DNA of 64,000 nucleotides from Mycolicibacterium pyrenivorans (GCF_025821625.1 NZ_JACKSH010000097.1:62001-126000); one strand, 5' to 3'; counted from the first letter of the stretch, positions 30,420 through 39,704 are shown. Notes: generated by a model not told the origin, from the sequence alone. Translations and numbers: made by a program.

Positions 30420-31673
30420 ATGTTTCCTTCCTCGGGAATCCGGAAGCTGGCGCGCAGCGAGGAGATGTTCGCCGAGACGCACAACTTCGTCGGCCTCGCG
30501 GCGCACGCGGAGGGCCCGGTCGACACCGACGCGCTGTCCGAGGCGTTCGACGCGCTGCTGCAGGCGCATCCGGTGCTCAACGGTCACCTCGAGCAGGGAC
30601 CCGACGGCCGCTGGGAGATCGTGCTCGACGACCTGATGCACCCCGGCATCGAGGTGGTGGAGTTGACCGGCGACGCCGAGGCCCCGCCGCTGATCTTCGA
30701 TCAGACCGCGTCGCTTGTGCATTTCCGGTTGACCCTGCGGGACGGTAAGGCCCAACCGACGCTCTACATCCATCACAGCCTGGCCGACGGCCACCACCAG
30801 TTCAGCCTGATCGAGGAGTTGTTCTCCACCTACACCGATCTGGTCACCACGGGGACGACCCGGCCGGTCACGGTCCATTCTGCTCCGGAACCGCTCGAAG
30901 TCATCCTGGCCAGCCGGGGGGTGGAGAAGAAACCGCGGTCGGGGCTCGAGCGTCTTCTGGCTGCGATGTTCGTCTACGACCTGCCCCCGTCGCGGCGGGC
31001 GCCGTCCGACGTCAACCCGGTACTGCCACAGCGCGTCCCGATGGAGTACTGCACACTCTCCGAGCAGGACACCGAGAGCATCATCGGGTTCTGCCGCGCC
31101 AACAAGCTCGGCTTGAACAGCCTGTTGTCGGCGGCCGTGCTGATGGCCGAATGGCAGCTGCGCCGGACACCGAACATCCCGGTGCCCTACGTCTACCCGG
31201 TCGACCTGCGCTACCTGCTCTCACCCCCGGTGTCGGCCACCGAGTCCACCAATCCCGTCGGCATCGCCACCTACCTCGCCGAGATCGGTGAGGGCAGCGA
31301 CGTCGTCGCCCTTGCCCGAGACATCAACGACACGTTCAAGAAGGACATCGCCGAGGGAGTGATCCAGCAGAGCTTTCTGCATTTCAGCCCGCAGTACGTC
31401 GGCAACCCGCCCGGGCTGCCGGATGTCGTGATGTTCACCGACAACGGCATCGTGCCGCCGATGCGGACCCCTCCGGAGATGAAACTGACCGCCAGCCACG
31501 GCGAGTTCTACTTCGCGGTGGGCGCAGGCATCGAGATCTACACCAGCAAGATCTTCAACGGCCAGCTGATGATCGAGTACCACTCGCATGGTCCGGAACC
31601 CGAGAAATCCGTGGCCGCCATCAAAGCCCAGCTGCGCAGCATCGCCGACAAGCATGCCGCCGCCGTCGGCTAG
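30420..31673 (+). CDS. papA5: PapA5-like acyltransferase
   Basis: This is a 417-residue polyketide-associated acyltransferase of the condensation superfamily. The catalytic HHxxxDG motif is intact as HHSLADG, starting near residue 118, in the same place as His124 of PapA5 by recall. PapA5 esterifies the two hydroxyls of phthiocerol with mycocerosic acids taken from Mas. Here it would acylate the hydroxyls made by the upstream PKSs, but no mas-like synthase is visible in the window. The ATG is preceded by AAGGAG at 30404-30409. Confidence 0.9.
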   Translation: MFPSSGIRKLARSEEMFAETHNFVGLAAHAEGPVDTDALSEAFDALLQAHPVLNGHLEQGPDGRWEIVLDDLMHPGIEVVELTGDAEAPPLIFDQTASLVHFRLTLRDGKAQPTLYIHHSLADGHHQFSLIEELFSTYTDLVTTGTTRPVTVHSAPEPLEVILASRGVEKKPRSGLERLLAAMFVYDLPPSRRAPSDVNPVLPQRVPMEYCTLSEQDTESIIGFCRANKLGLNSLLSAAVLMAEWQLRRTPNIPVPYVYPVDLRYLLSPPVSATESTNPVGIATYLAEIGEGSDVVALARDINDTFKKDIAEGVIQQSFLHFSPQYVGNPPGLPDVVMFTDNGIVPPMRTPPEMKLTASHGEFYFAVGAGIEIYTSKIFNGQLMIEYHSHGPEPEKSVAAIKAQLRSIADKHAAAVG

Positions 31674-31677
31674 CGGA

Positions 31678-32517
31678 TCAGCGCTGTGGGGCAGGGGGTC
31701 CGAACGCGAAGCGGTGGTACTGCAACGCCGTGCGCAGCGGCGGGATCAACCGCACCGCGCGTTTGAGCGCCTGCAGGCCCTTCGAGCCCCTGCTGTAGGT
31801 GCTGGCGCTGAAAAACGTTGCAGCGGCCAGCAATCGGATGTCGGGAAGCTTGGCGAGGATGTCCTGCGGGCTGTTGACGGCCCAGTAGAGCCTCGAACCC
31901 GACGTGCGGACGAGCGACTGGGACTTCTGGGATTTGATCGCCAGCCAGTTGAAGAAGTCGATCTGCAGTTCGCCGGTCCCGAAGCGGTCGACGAAACGAC
32001 GCAGCAGCGCGATGCCTTCGTCCTCGGTAAGGTACATGCTGATGCCCTCGGCGATCAGCAATGTCGGCCGGTCGGCCGGGATCTGGTCCAGCCAGTTCGG
32101 CTCGGTCGCGGGCGTGGCGATGAGTTGGTAACCGGGCCGGGACGGGTAGATCTGCTCGCGCAGCGCGATCACCTCCGGGAAATCGACGTCGTACCAACGC
32201 ACGTCGGCTCCCGGGTTGATCCGGAACACCCGGCAGTCCAGGCCGCATCCCAGATGCACGACGGTGCACTGCTTGTGGGCCGCGAGGAACTCGCGCACCC
32301 AGATGTCGTACTGGGCGGTGCGTACGGTGAACAGCGGCGCCCACTTCGGGGTGATCTCGAGCTCACGCCAATCGAAATCGAGCTTGTCGATCGCTTCCTT
32401 GGCGAACGTGTCGCCGAGGATCGGGCGGTCGAAGTCGGCGTCGAGTGCTTTGAGATACAAGGTCGACAGCATCGTCTTCGCCGGACCGCTGAGATTGACG
32501 GAAACTTTGTTGGCCAC
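31678..32517 (-). CDS. LCMT/TcmP-type SAM-dependent methyltransferase
   Basis: This is a class I methyltransferase with the family signatures DRPILGD, VHLGCGLDCRVFRI (SAM site), WYDVDFPEVIALR, DRPTLLIAEGISMYL and, near the C-terminus, an aromatic-rich segment. The open frame extends to 32646 but would then overlap the divergent flavodoxin gene, so GTG 32517 (VANKVSVNLSGPAKTM) is preferred; no clear ribosome binding site decides it. It converges on papA5 with only 4 nt between stops. Relatives methylate carboxyl or hydroxyl groups of polyketides and small acids. The substrate is unknown; O-methylation of the lipid product is a possibility only. Confidence 0.82.
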   Translation of the reverse strand: MANKVSVNLSGPAKTMLSTLYLKALDADFDRPILGDTFAKEAIDKLDFDWRELEITPKWAPLFTVRTAQYDIWVREFLAAHKQCTVVHLGCGLDCRVFRINPGADVRWYDVDFPEVIALREQIYPSRPGYQLIATPATEPNWLDQIPADRPTLLIAEGISMYLTEDEGIALLRRFVDRFGTGELQIDFFNWLAIKSQKSQSLVRTSGSRLYWAVNSPQDILAKLPDIRLLAAATFFSASTYSRGSKGLQALKRAVRLIPPLRTALQYHRFAFGPPAPQR

Positions 32518-32603
32518 GTATGTGAGGCTAAGCGCAACAGTCCCCGCACGGCACGTCGGGGCGAGTTTGACCAGGGTCCGAGGACAGTAGAGGAGAGCGC
32601 ACC

Positions 32604-33302
32604 ATGACGGAAGCCGCCGACGAGAAGCCGCCGGGCCGGCCGCCACGCGTTCTGCTCCTGTACTACACCTACACCGGGCAGTCGCAGAAGGTCCTCGAGG
32701 CCGCTGCGGAAGTGTTCCGCGCGCGCGGGTGCGAGGTGACGAGCGCCCCGATCGAGTTCACCGATCCGCGGTACGCCGAACGGTTCTCCCGGTTCCCGAT
32801 GCGTAGCGTCTGGCCGGAGTTCCTCGGGATGCTGCCCGCCCAGACGCTGCAGAAGACGGGGGACATCCGGACCCCCGATGCGGTGCGCACCGGGGATTAC
32901 GACCTGATCTGCATCGGCTCACCCACCTGGTGGGACACGGTGTCGATGCCGCTGCGGTCGTTCCTGAGGTCCCACGAGGCGCGGAACCTGCTGGACGGCA
33001 AGCGTTTCGCGGTGTTCGTGGTGTGCCGACGCAAATGGCGGAAGAACCTGGCCGGGGTTCGCAAGCTCGCCGAGAAGAAGGGCGGCCGGTACGTCGACGG
33101 CATCCACTTCACCTACCCGGGCGGCCAGCTGCCCTCGATGCTGTCGCTGACGAGCTACCTGGGGTCGGGGGAGTACAAGGACCGCAGCCTCGGCGTCAAA
33201 CTGCCGCCGACGAACATCAGTGACGAACAACTCGAGGAATCCCGGCGGTTCGCCGCCCGCATCGCCGACAAGGTGTTCGGCAAGCAGGCACAGGACAAGT
33301 AG
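32604..33302 (+). CDS. Flavodoxin-like / NAD(P)H-dependent oxidoreductase family protein
   Basis: This 232-residue protein begins with a flavodoxin fold signature: LLLYYTYTGQSQKV (phosphate-binding loop for FMN) near residue 15, then GDYDLICIGSPTWWDTVSMPLRSFL around residue 100, the typical second FMN loop. The rest has no recognisable catalytic motif. It is the first gene of a likely three-gene operon with the DUF2505 protein (5 nt gap) and the nitroreductase, which suggests a shared redox task using flavin. It is divergent from the methyltransferase gene. Confidence 0.8.
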   Translation: MTEAADEKPPGRPPRVLLLYYTYTGQSQKVLEAAAEVFRARGCEVTSAPIEFTDPRYAERFSRFPMRSVWPEFLGMLPAQTLQKTGDIRTPDAVRTGDYDLICIGSPTWWDTVSMPLRSFLRSHEARNLLDGKRFAVFVVCRRKWRKNLAGVRKLAEKKGGRYVDGIHFTYPGGQLPSMLSLTSYLGSGEYKDRSLGVKLPPTNISDEQLEESRRFAARIADKVFGKQAQDK

Positions 33303-33307
33303 CGGAC

Positions 33308-33826
33308 ATGCCCCGCTTTTTCGACGTGACGACCGAAGCGCCCGCCGGTGTGGCCGACGTCCTCGCCGCGTTCAGCGACAAGGACTACTGGTTGGCCCGG
33401 CTTGAGGCGTACGGCGGCGACTCGATGACACTGGATTCACTGGTCGTCGTCGCCGACGGCACGGTGGTCGTACGAACCTCACAGGATCTGCGCCAGGACA
33501 TGCTGCCCGGCGGGATCGCCCGGATGCTGCCGGGTGATACCACGATCATGCGGACCGAGACGTGGCGGGCCGTCGGCGACGACGCAGGCGGCGAGGCCCA
33601 CGGTGACTTCACGATCTCTGCCCGCGGGGTTCCCAGTTCCGGGGCGGGCACCATGGTGCTCGAGCCCAGCACTGCCGGGTCCTCCCTGCTGCGTATCCGC
33701 GGCTCGCTGGAAGTCCGGATCCCAGTGGTGGGCGGACGGATCGAGCGCTACGTCGTCGACCTGATCGCCAAGGAGGTTCCGCAGATGCAGCGGTTCACCG
33801 CCGAGTGGATCGCCGGGAAGGCCTGA
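33308..33826 (+). CDS. DUF2505 (SRPBCC-like) protein
   Basis: This is a 172-residue protein whose start (MPRFFDVTTEAPAGVADVLAAF), middle (PGDTTIMRTETWR) and end (PVVGGRIERYVVDLIAKEVPQMQRFTAEWI) match the DUF2505 family of actinobacteria, a START/SRPBCC-type ligand-binding fold. It has no signal peptide or membrane segment. It lies between a flavodoxin-like gene and a nitroreductase gene, the latter starting in a TGATG overlap. A role in binding a hydrophobic ligand is family inference only. Confidence 0.8.
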   Translation: MPRFFDVTTEAPAGVADVLAAFSDKDYWLARLEAYGGDSMTLDSLVVVADGTVVVRTSQDLRQDMLPGGIARMLPGDTTIMRTETWRAVGDDAGGEAHGDFTISARGVPSSGAGTMVLEPSTAGSSLLRIRGSLEVRIPVVGGRIERYVVDLIAKEVPQMQRFTAEWIAGKA

Positions 33827-34530
33827 TGGCCGAGCCGATCCCCACCACGGCTGAGGCCCTGGCCCGGCTGAACATGCCGCTGGTCGAGGCGATGATGACC
33901 CAGCGTGCGATCCGCCGGGTGCTGCCGGATCCGGTCGACGACGAGATCGTGCTCAAGTGCATCGAGTTGGCGCTGCGCGCACCGACCGGCGCCAACGGGC
34001 AGAACTGGGAGTTCATCGTCGTCAAGGACCCCCGCATCAAGAAGAAGCTGGCCCGGCGCTACCGGCTGGCCTGGCGGGTGTTCCATCGCACCTCCATCCG
34101 CGACATCGCCTCCTACGACGAGGAGATGGCCAAGAGCGTGCGGGCCATTCAATGGCAGGTCGACCACTTCACCGAGATCCCGGTCCTCGTCGTCGCGTGC
34201 CTGCGGTTGACCGCGCGCGAGGGTCGCGTGCCGTACCTACCGATGCCGCACGCGGCGGCGTCGGCATTCTTCGGCTCGATCTATCCGAGTGTGCAGAACC
34301 TGTTGCTGGCAGCGCGGTCCATGGGACTGGGCGCCTCCTTGATCACGTTGCCGCTGTGGAACCTGACGTCGGCGAGGCGGGTGCTGAAGCTACCGACCTC
34401 GGTCACCCCGTGCGCCGTGGTGCCGCTGGGCTGGCCCCGCGGCCGCTACGGACCGACAACGCGTAGGCCCGTAGACGAAGTCGTGCATCTCGACGGTTAC
34501 GGCAACCGTGCCTGGTTCGGCCCGAAGTGA
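33826..34530 (+). CDS. Nitroreductase-family flavoprotein
   Basis: This 234-residue protein starts at the ATG that overlaps the previous stop. Features are TQRAIRRVLPDPVDDEIV (FMN-binding RSxR-like start), APTGANGQNWEFIVVKDP, the central PHAAASAFFGSIYPSVQNLLLAARSMGLGASLITLPLW, and the CAVVPLGWPRGRYGP ending typical of NAD(P)H:FMN nitroreductases. Such enzymes reduce nitro compounds, quinones or enones. Coupling with a flavodoxin-like protein suggests electron transfer within this operon; the substrate is unknown. A reductase acting on enones or enoyl groups would be relevant to the missing enoylreductase upstream, but nothing in the sequence shows it. Confidence 0.85.
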   Translation: MAEPIPTTAEALARLNMPLVEAMMTQRAIRRVLPDPVDDEIVLKCIELALRAPTGANGQNWEFIVVKDPRIKKKLARRYRLAWRVFHRTSIRDIASYDEEMAKSVRAIQWQVDHFTEIPVLVVACLRLTAREGRVPYLPMPHAAASAFFGSIYPSVQNLLLAARSMGLGASLITLPLWNLTSARRVLKLPTSVTPCAVVPLGWPRGRYGPTTRRPVDEVVHLDGYGNRAWFGPK

Positions 34531-34539
34531 CACAGATAT

Positions 34540-34555
34540 CTGACGGCACCGTCAG
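34540..34555 (+). terminator. Short perfect inverted repeat after the nitroreductase operon
   Basis: CTGACGG-CA-CCGTCAG begins 9 nt after the stop codon. There is no T-run, so a termination role is tentative. Confidence 0.35.
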
Positions 34556-34591
34556 CGAGCGGGGGTGCCGCCGGCAAGGTTCGCGCTTTGC

Positions 34592-34620
34592 TGGACACCC
34601 GAAGAGTTATTGGATACGTT
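34592..34620 (+). promoter_or_regulatory. SigA-like promoter of secreted protein 1
   Basis: TGGACA (34592-34597), a 17-bp spacer, and TACGTT (34615-34620, TAnnnT type). The same arrangement with the same spacing and flanking bases (TTGGATAC, then GCTGTCG) precedes the paralogue at 38121. Confidence 0.6.
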
Positions 34621-34672
34621 CCTTGCTGTCGGGGACCGTAGACAGCAATTGTGAACCTTTGAGAGGGGCGTC

Positions 34673-36208
34673 ATGCCTGCTGCCATAAGGCCCTATGTGA
34701 CGGCGGGCGTGGCCCTGGTGGGGGCCGGCGTGATCACCGTGACCCCGATCGAGCCGCCCTCGGTCACCGAGCGCATCTCCAACGACGAGTACAGCCTGAC
34801 GGCCGCGGCGACCACGGTGTGCGGGCCGGGGTATGCCGCCGAGCCGCTGTGCGGCACCCTCGGCGGACCGAACACCGATCTGACGACGAACGCGGTCCTC
34901 GGATCCGGCCCGTCGCTGTTCTACATACCGGTGAACCTGTTCAACGCGATGTTGAGCATCCCGGCGTGGGAGATCCAGGCGATGGACCGCTTCGCCGACG
35001 CGATGATCGCCACCGGCAGCTGGCAGGTCTGGGGCCCCACCAACGTCTTCGGGTTCGACGAGCAGGATCCGCCGAAGCTCGAGGCGTTCGTCGACATGCT
35101 GATCCCGTTCAAACCGTTCTCGTCGGTGCTCGGCGAGGAGCTCAGCTGGTGGGCGCGGGCCAACCTGCCGATGAACTCCGGTTGCGCGGCGCTGCCCGGC
35201 GCGTGCCCGAATCTGGGCGCCCTGTTGGACAGCATGTTCAAAGTGCCGATGTCGCAGCTGTATGCCGGCTACACGTTCCCGGCAGCCGGCGAGGAAGGGT
35301 CGACCAACCCCTTCACCGGTGAACCGGTGTCGTGGGCCGGTGAGACCCCGGAACTCGAGCCCTTCGGTCCCTTCAAATCAACGTGGGAGTACCTGACCGC
35401 GCCGCCGACCGGCATCGAGACCGTGTCGCTCGGCGAGGTCTTCGCCACCACGGTCAAGTTCGGGAAGGCGATGTTCGACGCGTTCTACCCGTTCGTGCAG
35501 AACAGCGAGTGGTACAACGACGACCAGACGAGCCTTGCGCCGCTGTTCCGGGCGCTGGCGCCGCTGCTGTGTCCGTCGTGCGATCCCGACAACCCGTACG
35601 ACAATCCGTGGCTCTACGAGAACTATCCGCCGAACCAGCACGCCGCTGACGAGGCGGCCGCGGAATCGACGGACACCAGCGGACTCTCGCTGTTGACGGC
35701 TGACCCCGAGATCCCCGCAAACACCGAAAGCCCCACCGGCGGTGACGAGATCTCCGAGACGCCGGATTCCGTGACGGCCGCCGTGACCAACCTGAAGAAG
35801 AAGTTCGGGTTTGCCGGTGCGGCCGAGGAGCCCGCTACTGAGACCGTGACCGAGGTTGCCGAGGACGTTGCTGAGACGGTGGCTGATCCGGTCGCCGTCG
35901 ACCCGGCGGAGGCCGCCGGAGAAAGCGGTGAGGAGAGCACCGAAACCGAGGGCTCCGAGACGGTCGAGACCGACGCGACTTCCGAAGAGGCTTCCGAAGA
36001 GGCTGCGGCCTCTGAAGAAGCCGGGGCCACCGGCAGGCACCACAAGTCCGACGGCGACGACTCCAACTCGGTCGAGTCGATCCGGGACAAGGTGAGCTCG
36101 GCGGCATCCGGCACCGACGGCGGGTCCACCACGGACTCCAGGAAGACCGACTCCGGGTCCTCGGACAAGGGGTCGTCGGACAAGTCCGGCGGCACGAGCG
36201 GCGAGTAG
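34673..36208 (+). CDS. Secreted or surface protein of unknown function with acidic tail (copy 1)
   Basis: This 511-residue protein has a short hydrophobic start (MPAAIRPYVTAGVALVGAGV) that may be an export signal or membrane anchor. A conserved body of about 320 residues contains SWWARANLPMNSGC, LYAGYTFPA and LLCPSCDPDNP; it is paralogous to the product of 38121-39704. The last ~190 residues are low-complexity, rich in Glu, Thr, Ala, Ser and Asp, and probably disordered. The conserved Cys pairs (NSGC...GAC and CPSC) could form disulfides or bind metal. I recognise it as a recurrent mycobacterial hypothetical family but know no function. GAGAGGGG at 34661-34668 is the ribosome binding site. 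Confidence 0.8.
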   Translation: MPAAIRPYVTAGVALVGAGVITVTPIEPPSVTERISNDEYSLTAAATTVCGPGYAAEPLCGTLGGPNTDLTTNAVLGSGPSLFYIPVNLFNAMLSIPAWEIQAMDRFADAMIATGSWQVWGPTNVFGFDEQDPPKLEAFVDMLIPFKPFSSVLGEELSWWARANLPMNSGCAALPGACPNLGALLDSMFKVPMSQLYAGYTFPAAGEEGSTNPFTGEPVSWAGETPELEPFGPFKSTWEYLTAPPTGIETVSLGEVFATTVKFGKAMFDAFYPFVQNSEWYNDDQTSLAPLFRALAPLLCPSCDPDNPYDNPWLYENYPPNQHAADEAAAESTDTSGLSLLTADPEIPANTESPTGGDEISETPDSVTAAVTNLKKKFGFAGAAEEPATETVTEVAEDVAETVADPVAVDPAEAAGESGEESTETEGSETVETDATSEEASEEAAASEEAGATGRHHKSDGDDSNSVESIRDKVSSAASGTDGGSTTDSRKTDSGSSDKGSSDKSGGTSGE

Positions 36209-36215
36209 CACCGGC

Positions 36216-36250
36216 GCTGCCGCGCGCCGCTAACGGCGGCGTGCGGCAGC
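36216..36250. terminator. Strong hairpin between convergent genes
   Basis: 15-bp arms (36216-36230 and 36236-36250) with one mismatch and a 5-nt loop, just after the stop of the upstream gene and overlapping the stop region of the SDR on the other strand. Likely a bidirectional terminator. Confidence 0.65.
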
Positions 36251-37018
36251 CTTGCGAAGGGCAGGCAGCAGCAGTGCCCTCGGGGTGAAGCGGCCGCCCA
36301 GTCCGGTCAGCTTCGGCACCAGCCCGGGCACCACGAGGCGCTTGCCACCGAGCATGCCCTCGATGCCGGCTTCGGCGACGTCCTGCGCCGAGACCTGGAC
36401 CATTCCGCCGGGAGGCTTCTCGCCTGCCACGTCCCACCACTCGGTCGGCACCGGGCCGGGACACAGCGCCGTGCACGACACCCCGGTGCCCCGCAGGCCC
36501 TCGTGGACGGCTTCGGAGAAGGTCTGGACGTAGGCCTTGGTGGCCGAGTACACAGCGGCGCCGGGGAGCGGCTGGAATCCGGCGATCGACCCGATGTTGA
36601 GTACGGCTCCGGACGCGCGGTCGACCATCGCGGGCAGTGCGGCGTGGGTGAGTTCGGTCAGCGCAAGGACATTGAGGACGATCTGGTCGCGCTCGCGGTC
36701 CAGTGGCATCGTGTGGAACAGGCCGTTGGTCCCGAATCCCGCGCTGTTGACCAGGCCGGCCACCTGACCGCCGCGCAGCAGGTCGGTGACGCTCCCTCTG
36801 GCGGAGGCGTCGTTCAGGTCGACGGCCACGACATCGACCGAAATCGAACGCCCGGTGCGCAATTCGTCGGCCAGCGCGTCGAGGCGGTCACGCCTGCGCG
36901 CCATCAGGGTGAGGGAGTAGCCGCGCCGGGCCAGTCCGCGCGCGATCTCCTGGCCGATGCCCGAGGAGGCACCGGTGATGACGACGGTGCTACCCGCACT
37001 CGGACTGGGAAGGCTCAT
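36230..37018 (-). CDS. Short-chain dehydrogenase/reductase (SDR)
   Basis: This is a 262-residue classical SDR: TGASSGIG cofactor loop near residue 15, NSAGFG, Ser in IGSIAG, and YSATK as the catalytic Tyr-Lys. It uses NAD(P)H to interconvert an alcohol and a ketone. The basic C-terminal end (LLPALRKAAARRR) is unusual for a soluble SDR and may favour membrane contact. The gene converges with the secreted protein gene and its start is about 40 bp from the divergent hydrolase gene at 37060, so the two may share a promoter region. The substrate is unknown. Confidence 0.88.
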   Translation of the reverse strand: MSLPSPSAGSTVVITGASSGIGQEIARGLARRGYSLTLMARRRDRLDALADELRTGRSISVDVVAVDLNDASARGSVTDLLRGGQVAGLVNSAGFGTNGLFHTMPLDRERDQIVLNVLALTELTHAALPAMVDRASGAVLNIGSIAGFQPLPGAAVYSATKAYVQTFSEAVHEGLRGTGVSCTALCPGPVPTEWWDVAGEKPPGGMVQVSAQDVAEAGIEGMLGGKRLVVPGLVPKLTGLGGRFTPRALLLPALRKAAARRR

Positions 37019-37059
37019 GGACGGCGATAGTACCCACGCACCCGTATACGCTGAGCCCG

Positions 37060-37842
37060 ATGCTCGAGGTTATCGACAGGGGCGCCGAAAGCGAATCCCA
37101 CCCTGTCCCATTGCTCTTCGTCCACGGCGCCTGGCATGCCGCATGGTGCTGGGACGAACACTTCCTCGGCTACTTCGCCGGCCGCGGCTACCGGGCGCTG
37201 GCGGTGAGCCTGCGTGGGCACGGTGGCAGCCCCACGGACAAGAGGTTGCGGGACCTGTCGTTCGCCGACTTCGTCGAGGATGTCACGACCGCTGCTGACG
37301 CGCTGCCGGTCCGTCCCGTGATCATCGGGCACTCGATGGGCGGGGTGTTGGTGCAGAGGTACCTGGAGACGCGCGAGGCGCCGGCAGGTGTGCTGATGGC
37401 ATCGATGCCGCCCCAGGGGTATCTGCGATCCGGCGTGCGCTGGATCAGGCGCCACCCGTGGCACTTCGCCAAGCTGACGGCGACCGGGCGGTCGTTGCCC
37501 TACGTGAGCACGCCCGAACTGGCACGGGAGCGGTTCTTCTCCGAGCACACTCCCGACGCCGTGGTGGCGCGCTACGCCGCCCGCCTGCAGGAGGAGAGCG
37601 CCCGGGCCGGACTCGACGGGCTGGTGAGGTTGCCACATCCGGCGAAGGTCCATACGCCGCTCCTCGTTCTCGGCGCGGCGGACGACGGCGCGGTCACGCA
37701 GGACGAGGTGCGGGCCACCGCGCGGGCCTATGGCACGCAGGCGCAGTTCTTCCCGCGGATGGGTCACAACATGATGCTGGAGGCGGGCTGGGAGGACGTT
37801 GCGCACCGCATCGATTCATGGCTGATCCAGCGGGGGCTCTGA
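37060..37842 (+). CDS. Alpha/beta hydrolase
   Basis: This is a 260-residue alpha/beta hydrolase. The oxyanion loop is FVHGAWHAAWCWDEHF, the nucleophile Ser lies in GHSMGG near residue 92, the Asp in VLGAADDG and the His in MGHNMMLE. RGHGGS is also conserved. There is no signal peptide, so it is cytosolic. The family includes esterases, lactonases and lipases; the substrate cannot be told. It is divergent from the SDR. Confidence 0.88.
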   Translation: MLEVIDRGAESESHPVPLLFVHGAWHAAWCWDEHFLGYFAGRGYRALAVSLRGHGGSPTDKRLRDLSFADFVEDVTTAADALPVRPVIIGHSMGGVLVQRYLETREAPAGVLMASMPPQGYLRSGVRWIRRHPWHFAKLTATGRSLPYVSTPELARERFFSEHTPDAVVARYAARLQEESARAGLDGLVRLPHPAKVHTPLLVLGAADDGAVTQDEVRATARAYGTQAQFFPRMGHNMMLEAGWEDVAHRIDSWLIQRGL

Positions 37843-38047
37843 GCAGCGCCGCGGCCAGCGCGCCACCGGTGGGTGGCCGTCCGTGGCAAACCCGACCAAC
37901 CGTGGCTGGCGGTGTGACGCGGCACGCCGCGGATTCGCTGGACAGTGGCGCCGCCCACGACAAAGGGTAGTGCTCTAGGATAGCGGGAGCCTTGGCTGCC
38001 GATGCCGTCAGCAAATTCAGAGAATCGTGTGAAACGCATCGATTTGC

Positions 38048-38076
38048 TAGACACATGATCACTTTTTGGATACCTT
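38048..38076 (+). promoter_or_regulatory. SigA-like promoter of secreted protein 2
   Basis: TAGACA (38048-38053), a 17-bp spacer, and TACCTT (38071-38076). It matches the promoter at 34592-34620 in element, spacing and flanks. Confidence 0.6.
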
Positions 38077-38120
38077 CTTCGCTGTCGCAGAGTTCGATCA
38101 GCAACTCAGAAAGGGGCGTC

Positions 38121-39704
38121 ATGCCTGCTGCCGTACGTCCGTATGTCACGGCGGGCGTGGCGCTGGTGGGGGCCAGCGTCATCTCCGTAACCCCCATCCA
38201 GCCGGTCGAGCCCCAGGCCAGGGCCGCCTATGACGCCTACAGCCTGACCGCGTCGGCTTTCGGTCCGCTGCCCGGCGGCGCCTACGACGGCTCCGGCGAC
38301 GGCGTCGCGTGCTCCGGGTACCACACCGACCAGTGCGACATCAACGCGCCGCAGACCTACACGCCGATCGTGGTCGACACGAACGACTGGGCGTTCAGGA
38401 ACGTCCTGCCCAACCTCGTCAATGCGGTCATCAGCGTGCCGCGGGCGTATCTGGACGCCCTCAACGACGTGGCGTACTCCATGGAGGTCACCGGCAGCTG
38501 GTGGGTGTACACGCCGACCAACGTGCTGGGTTACGACCCCGCTGACCCGCCGAAGATCACCTCGATCACCAACCTGCTGATCCCGTTCCAGGCGCTGTCC
38601 AATCCGCTGGGCGAGCACCTCTCGTGGTGGGCCAAGGCGAACCTGCCGATGAATGCGGGCTGCACCGGCACCGCCCCGCCGGTGTGCCAGGACGCCGATG
38701 AGATCCTCGGGCACATGTTCACGGCACCGATCTGGACTCTGATCGCCGGCTACATATTCCCAGCTCTCAACAACCCCGTGAGCGGGGAGGAGGGCGAGGC
38801 CGGCGAGGAGATCCCCGGCTCCGAGGGCACACCGGTGCCGTGGTCGGGTGAGCACATCCAGATCAACCCGTACGACCCGGTGTACAACGTCATCAACTAC
38901 CTGTTCCGGGATCCCGAGTTGAACCGTCCGGAACGGATCACGTTCAGCGAGGTGGCCGAGACGCTGGGCCGGCTCGTCAGGGGGGTGGTGCAGAACTTCT
39001 ACCCGTTCGTTCCCGGCAGCTTCCTGTGGAAGGGCTACCCGTACACGCTGGTGACGCCGTTCATCAAGCCGTTCGTCAAGATTCTGTGCCCGAACTGCGA
39101 TCCCGAACACCCCGAGGATCCGACGCCGTTCGATGGTGAGTTGCCGCCGAGCAGCGAGGACGACGAGGCCGACACGACGGTGACCTCGTTGCTGGCGTCG
39201 GCGAAGCTGGCCCCGGAGGCGACCGCCGAAGCCGCCACCGAAGCGGAGGCGGCCACCGCCGAGGTCGCGCCCGCCGAGACCGCGCCGATCGAGGTGGCCC
39301 CGGTCGAGGAAGCACCGGTCGAGGAAGCACCGGTCGAGGAGACGGTCGGACAGAAGCCCGACGTCGTCTCGACCGCTGTCGCGAACCTGCTGCAGAAGTT
39401 CGACAAGGCCCCTGCCGAAGCCCCCGTCGAGGAATCTCCGGTCACCGAGGTCGAGTCCGACAAGCCCACCGGCGAGGACACCGAGAAGGGTGCCGACGAG
39501 GAATCCGGCGACACGAAGGACGCCGACACCGACTCGGAGACCGAGTCGGACACGGAGAAGAAGGCGACCATCGGCGGCAAGGACGACGACAGCGAGTCGA
39601 AGAAATCGACGTCGCAGGACAAGTCCAATGACTCCGGTTCCGACGGGGCCAAGAGCAGCGCGGGTGCCAGCAGCGGCGGCAGTGCCGGCGGCGCCGATGA
39701 CTAG
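38121..39704 (+). CDS. Secreted or surface protein of unknown function with acidic tail (copy 2)
   Basis: This 527-residue protein is paralogous to the product of 34673-36208 and has the same start (MPAAVRPYVTAGVALVGASV). Its body shares SWWAKANLPMNAGC, IAGYIFPA and ILCPNCDPEHP. The C-terminal ~180 residues are low-complexity: EEAPVEEAPVEE repeats first, then Asp/Ser/Thr/Lys-rich segments. The ATG at 38121 follows AGAAAGGGG; the open frame upstream to 37992 is ignored because the promoter lies inside it. Function unknown. The duplicated body and promoter indicate a duplication with later insertion or movement of the SDR and hydrolase genes between the copies. Confidence 0.8.
   Translation: MPAAVRPYVTAGVALVGASVISVTPIQPVEPQARAAYDAYSLTASAFGPLPGGAYDGSGDGVACSGYHTDQCDINAPQTYTPIVVDTNDWAFRNVLPNLVNAVISVPRAYLDALNDVAYSMEVTGSWWVYTPTNVLGYDPADPPKITSITNLLIPFQALSNPLGEHLSWWAKANLPMNAGCTGTAPPVCQDADEILGHMFTAPIWTLIAGYIFPALNNPVSGEEGEAGEEIPGSEGTPVPWSGEHIQINPYDPVYNVINYLFRDPELNRPERITFSEVAETLGRLVRGVVQNFYPFVPGSFLWKGYPYTLVTPFIKPFVKILCPNCDPEHPEDPTPFDGELPPSSEDDEADTTVTSLLASAKLAPEATAEAATEAEAATAEVAPAETAPIEVAPVEEAPVEEAPVEETVGQKPDVVSTAVANLLQKFDKAPAEAPVEESPVTEVESDKPTGEDTEKGADEESGDTKDADTDSETESDTEKKATIGGKDDDSESKKSTSQDKSNDSGSDGAKSSAGASSGGSAGGADD

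Noticed and set aside
33826-34530. Nitroreductase as the missing trans enoylreductase of the PKS line
   Set aside because: It belongs to a family that does not act on acyl-ACP enoyl groups as far as I know and sits in a different operon, so it is not called as such.
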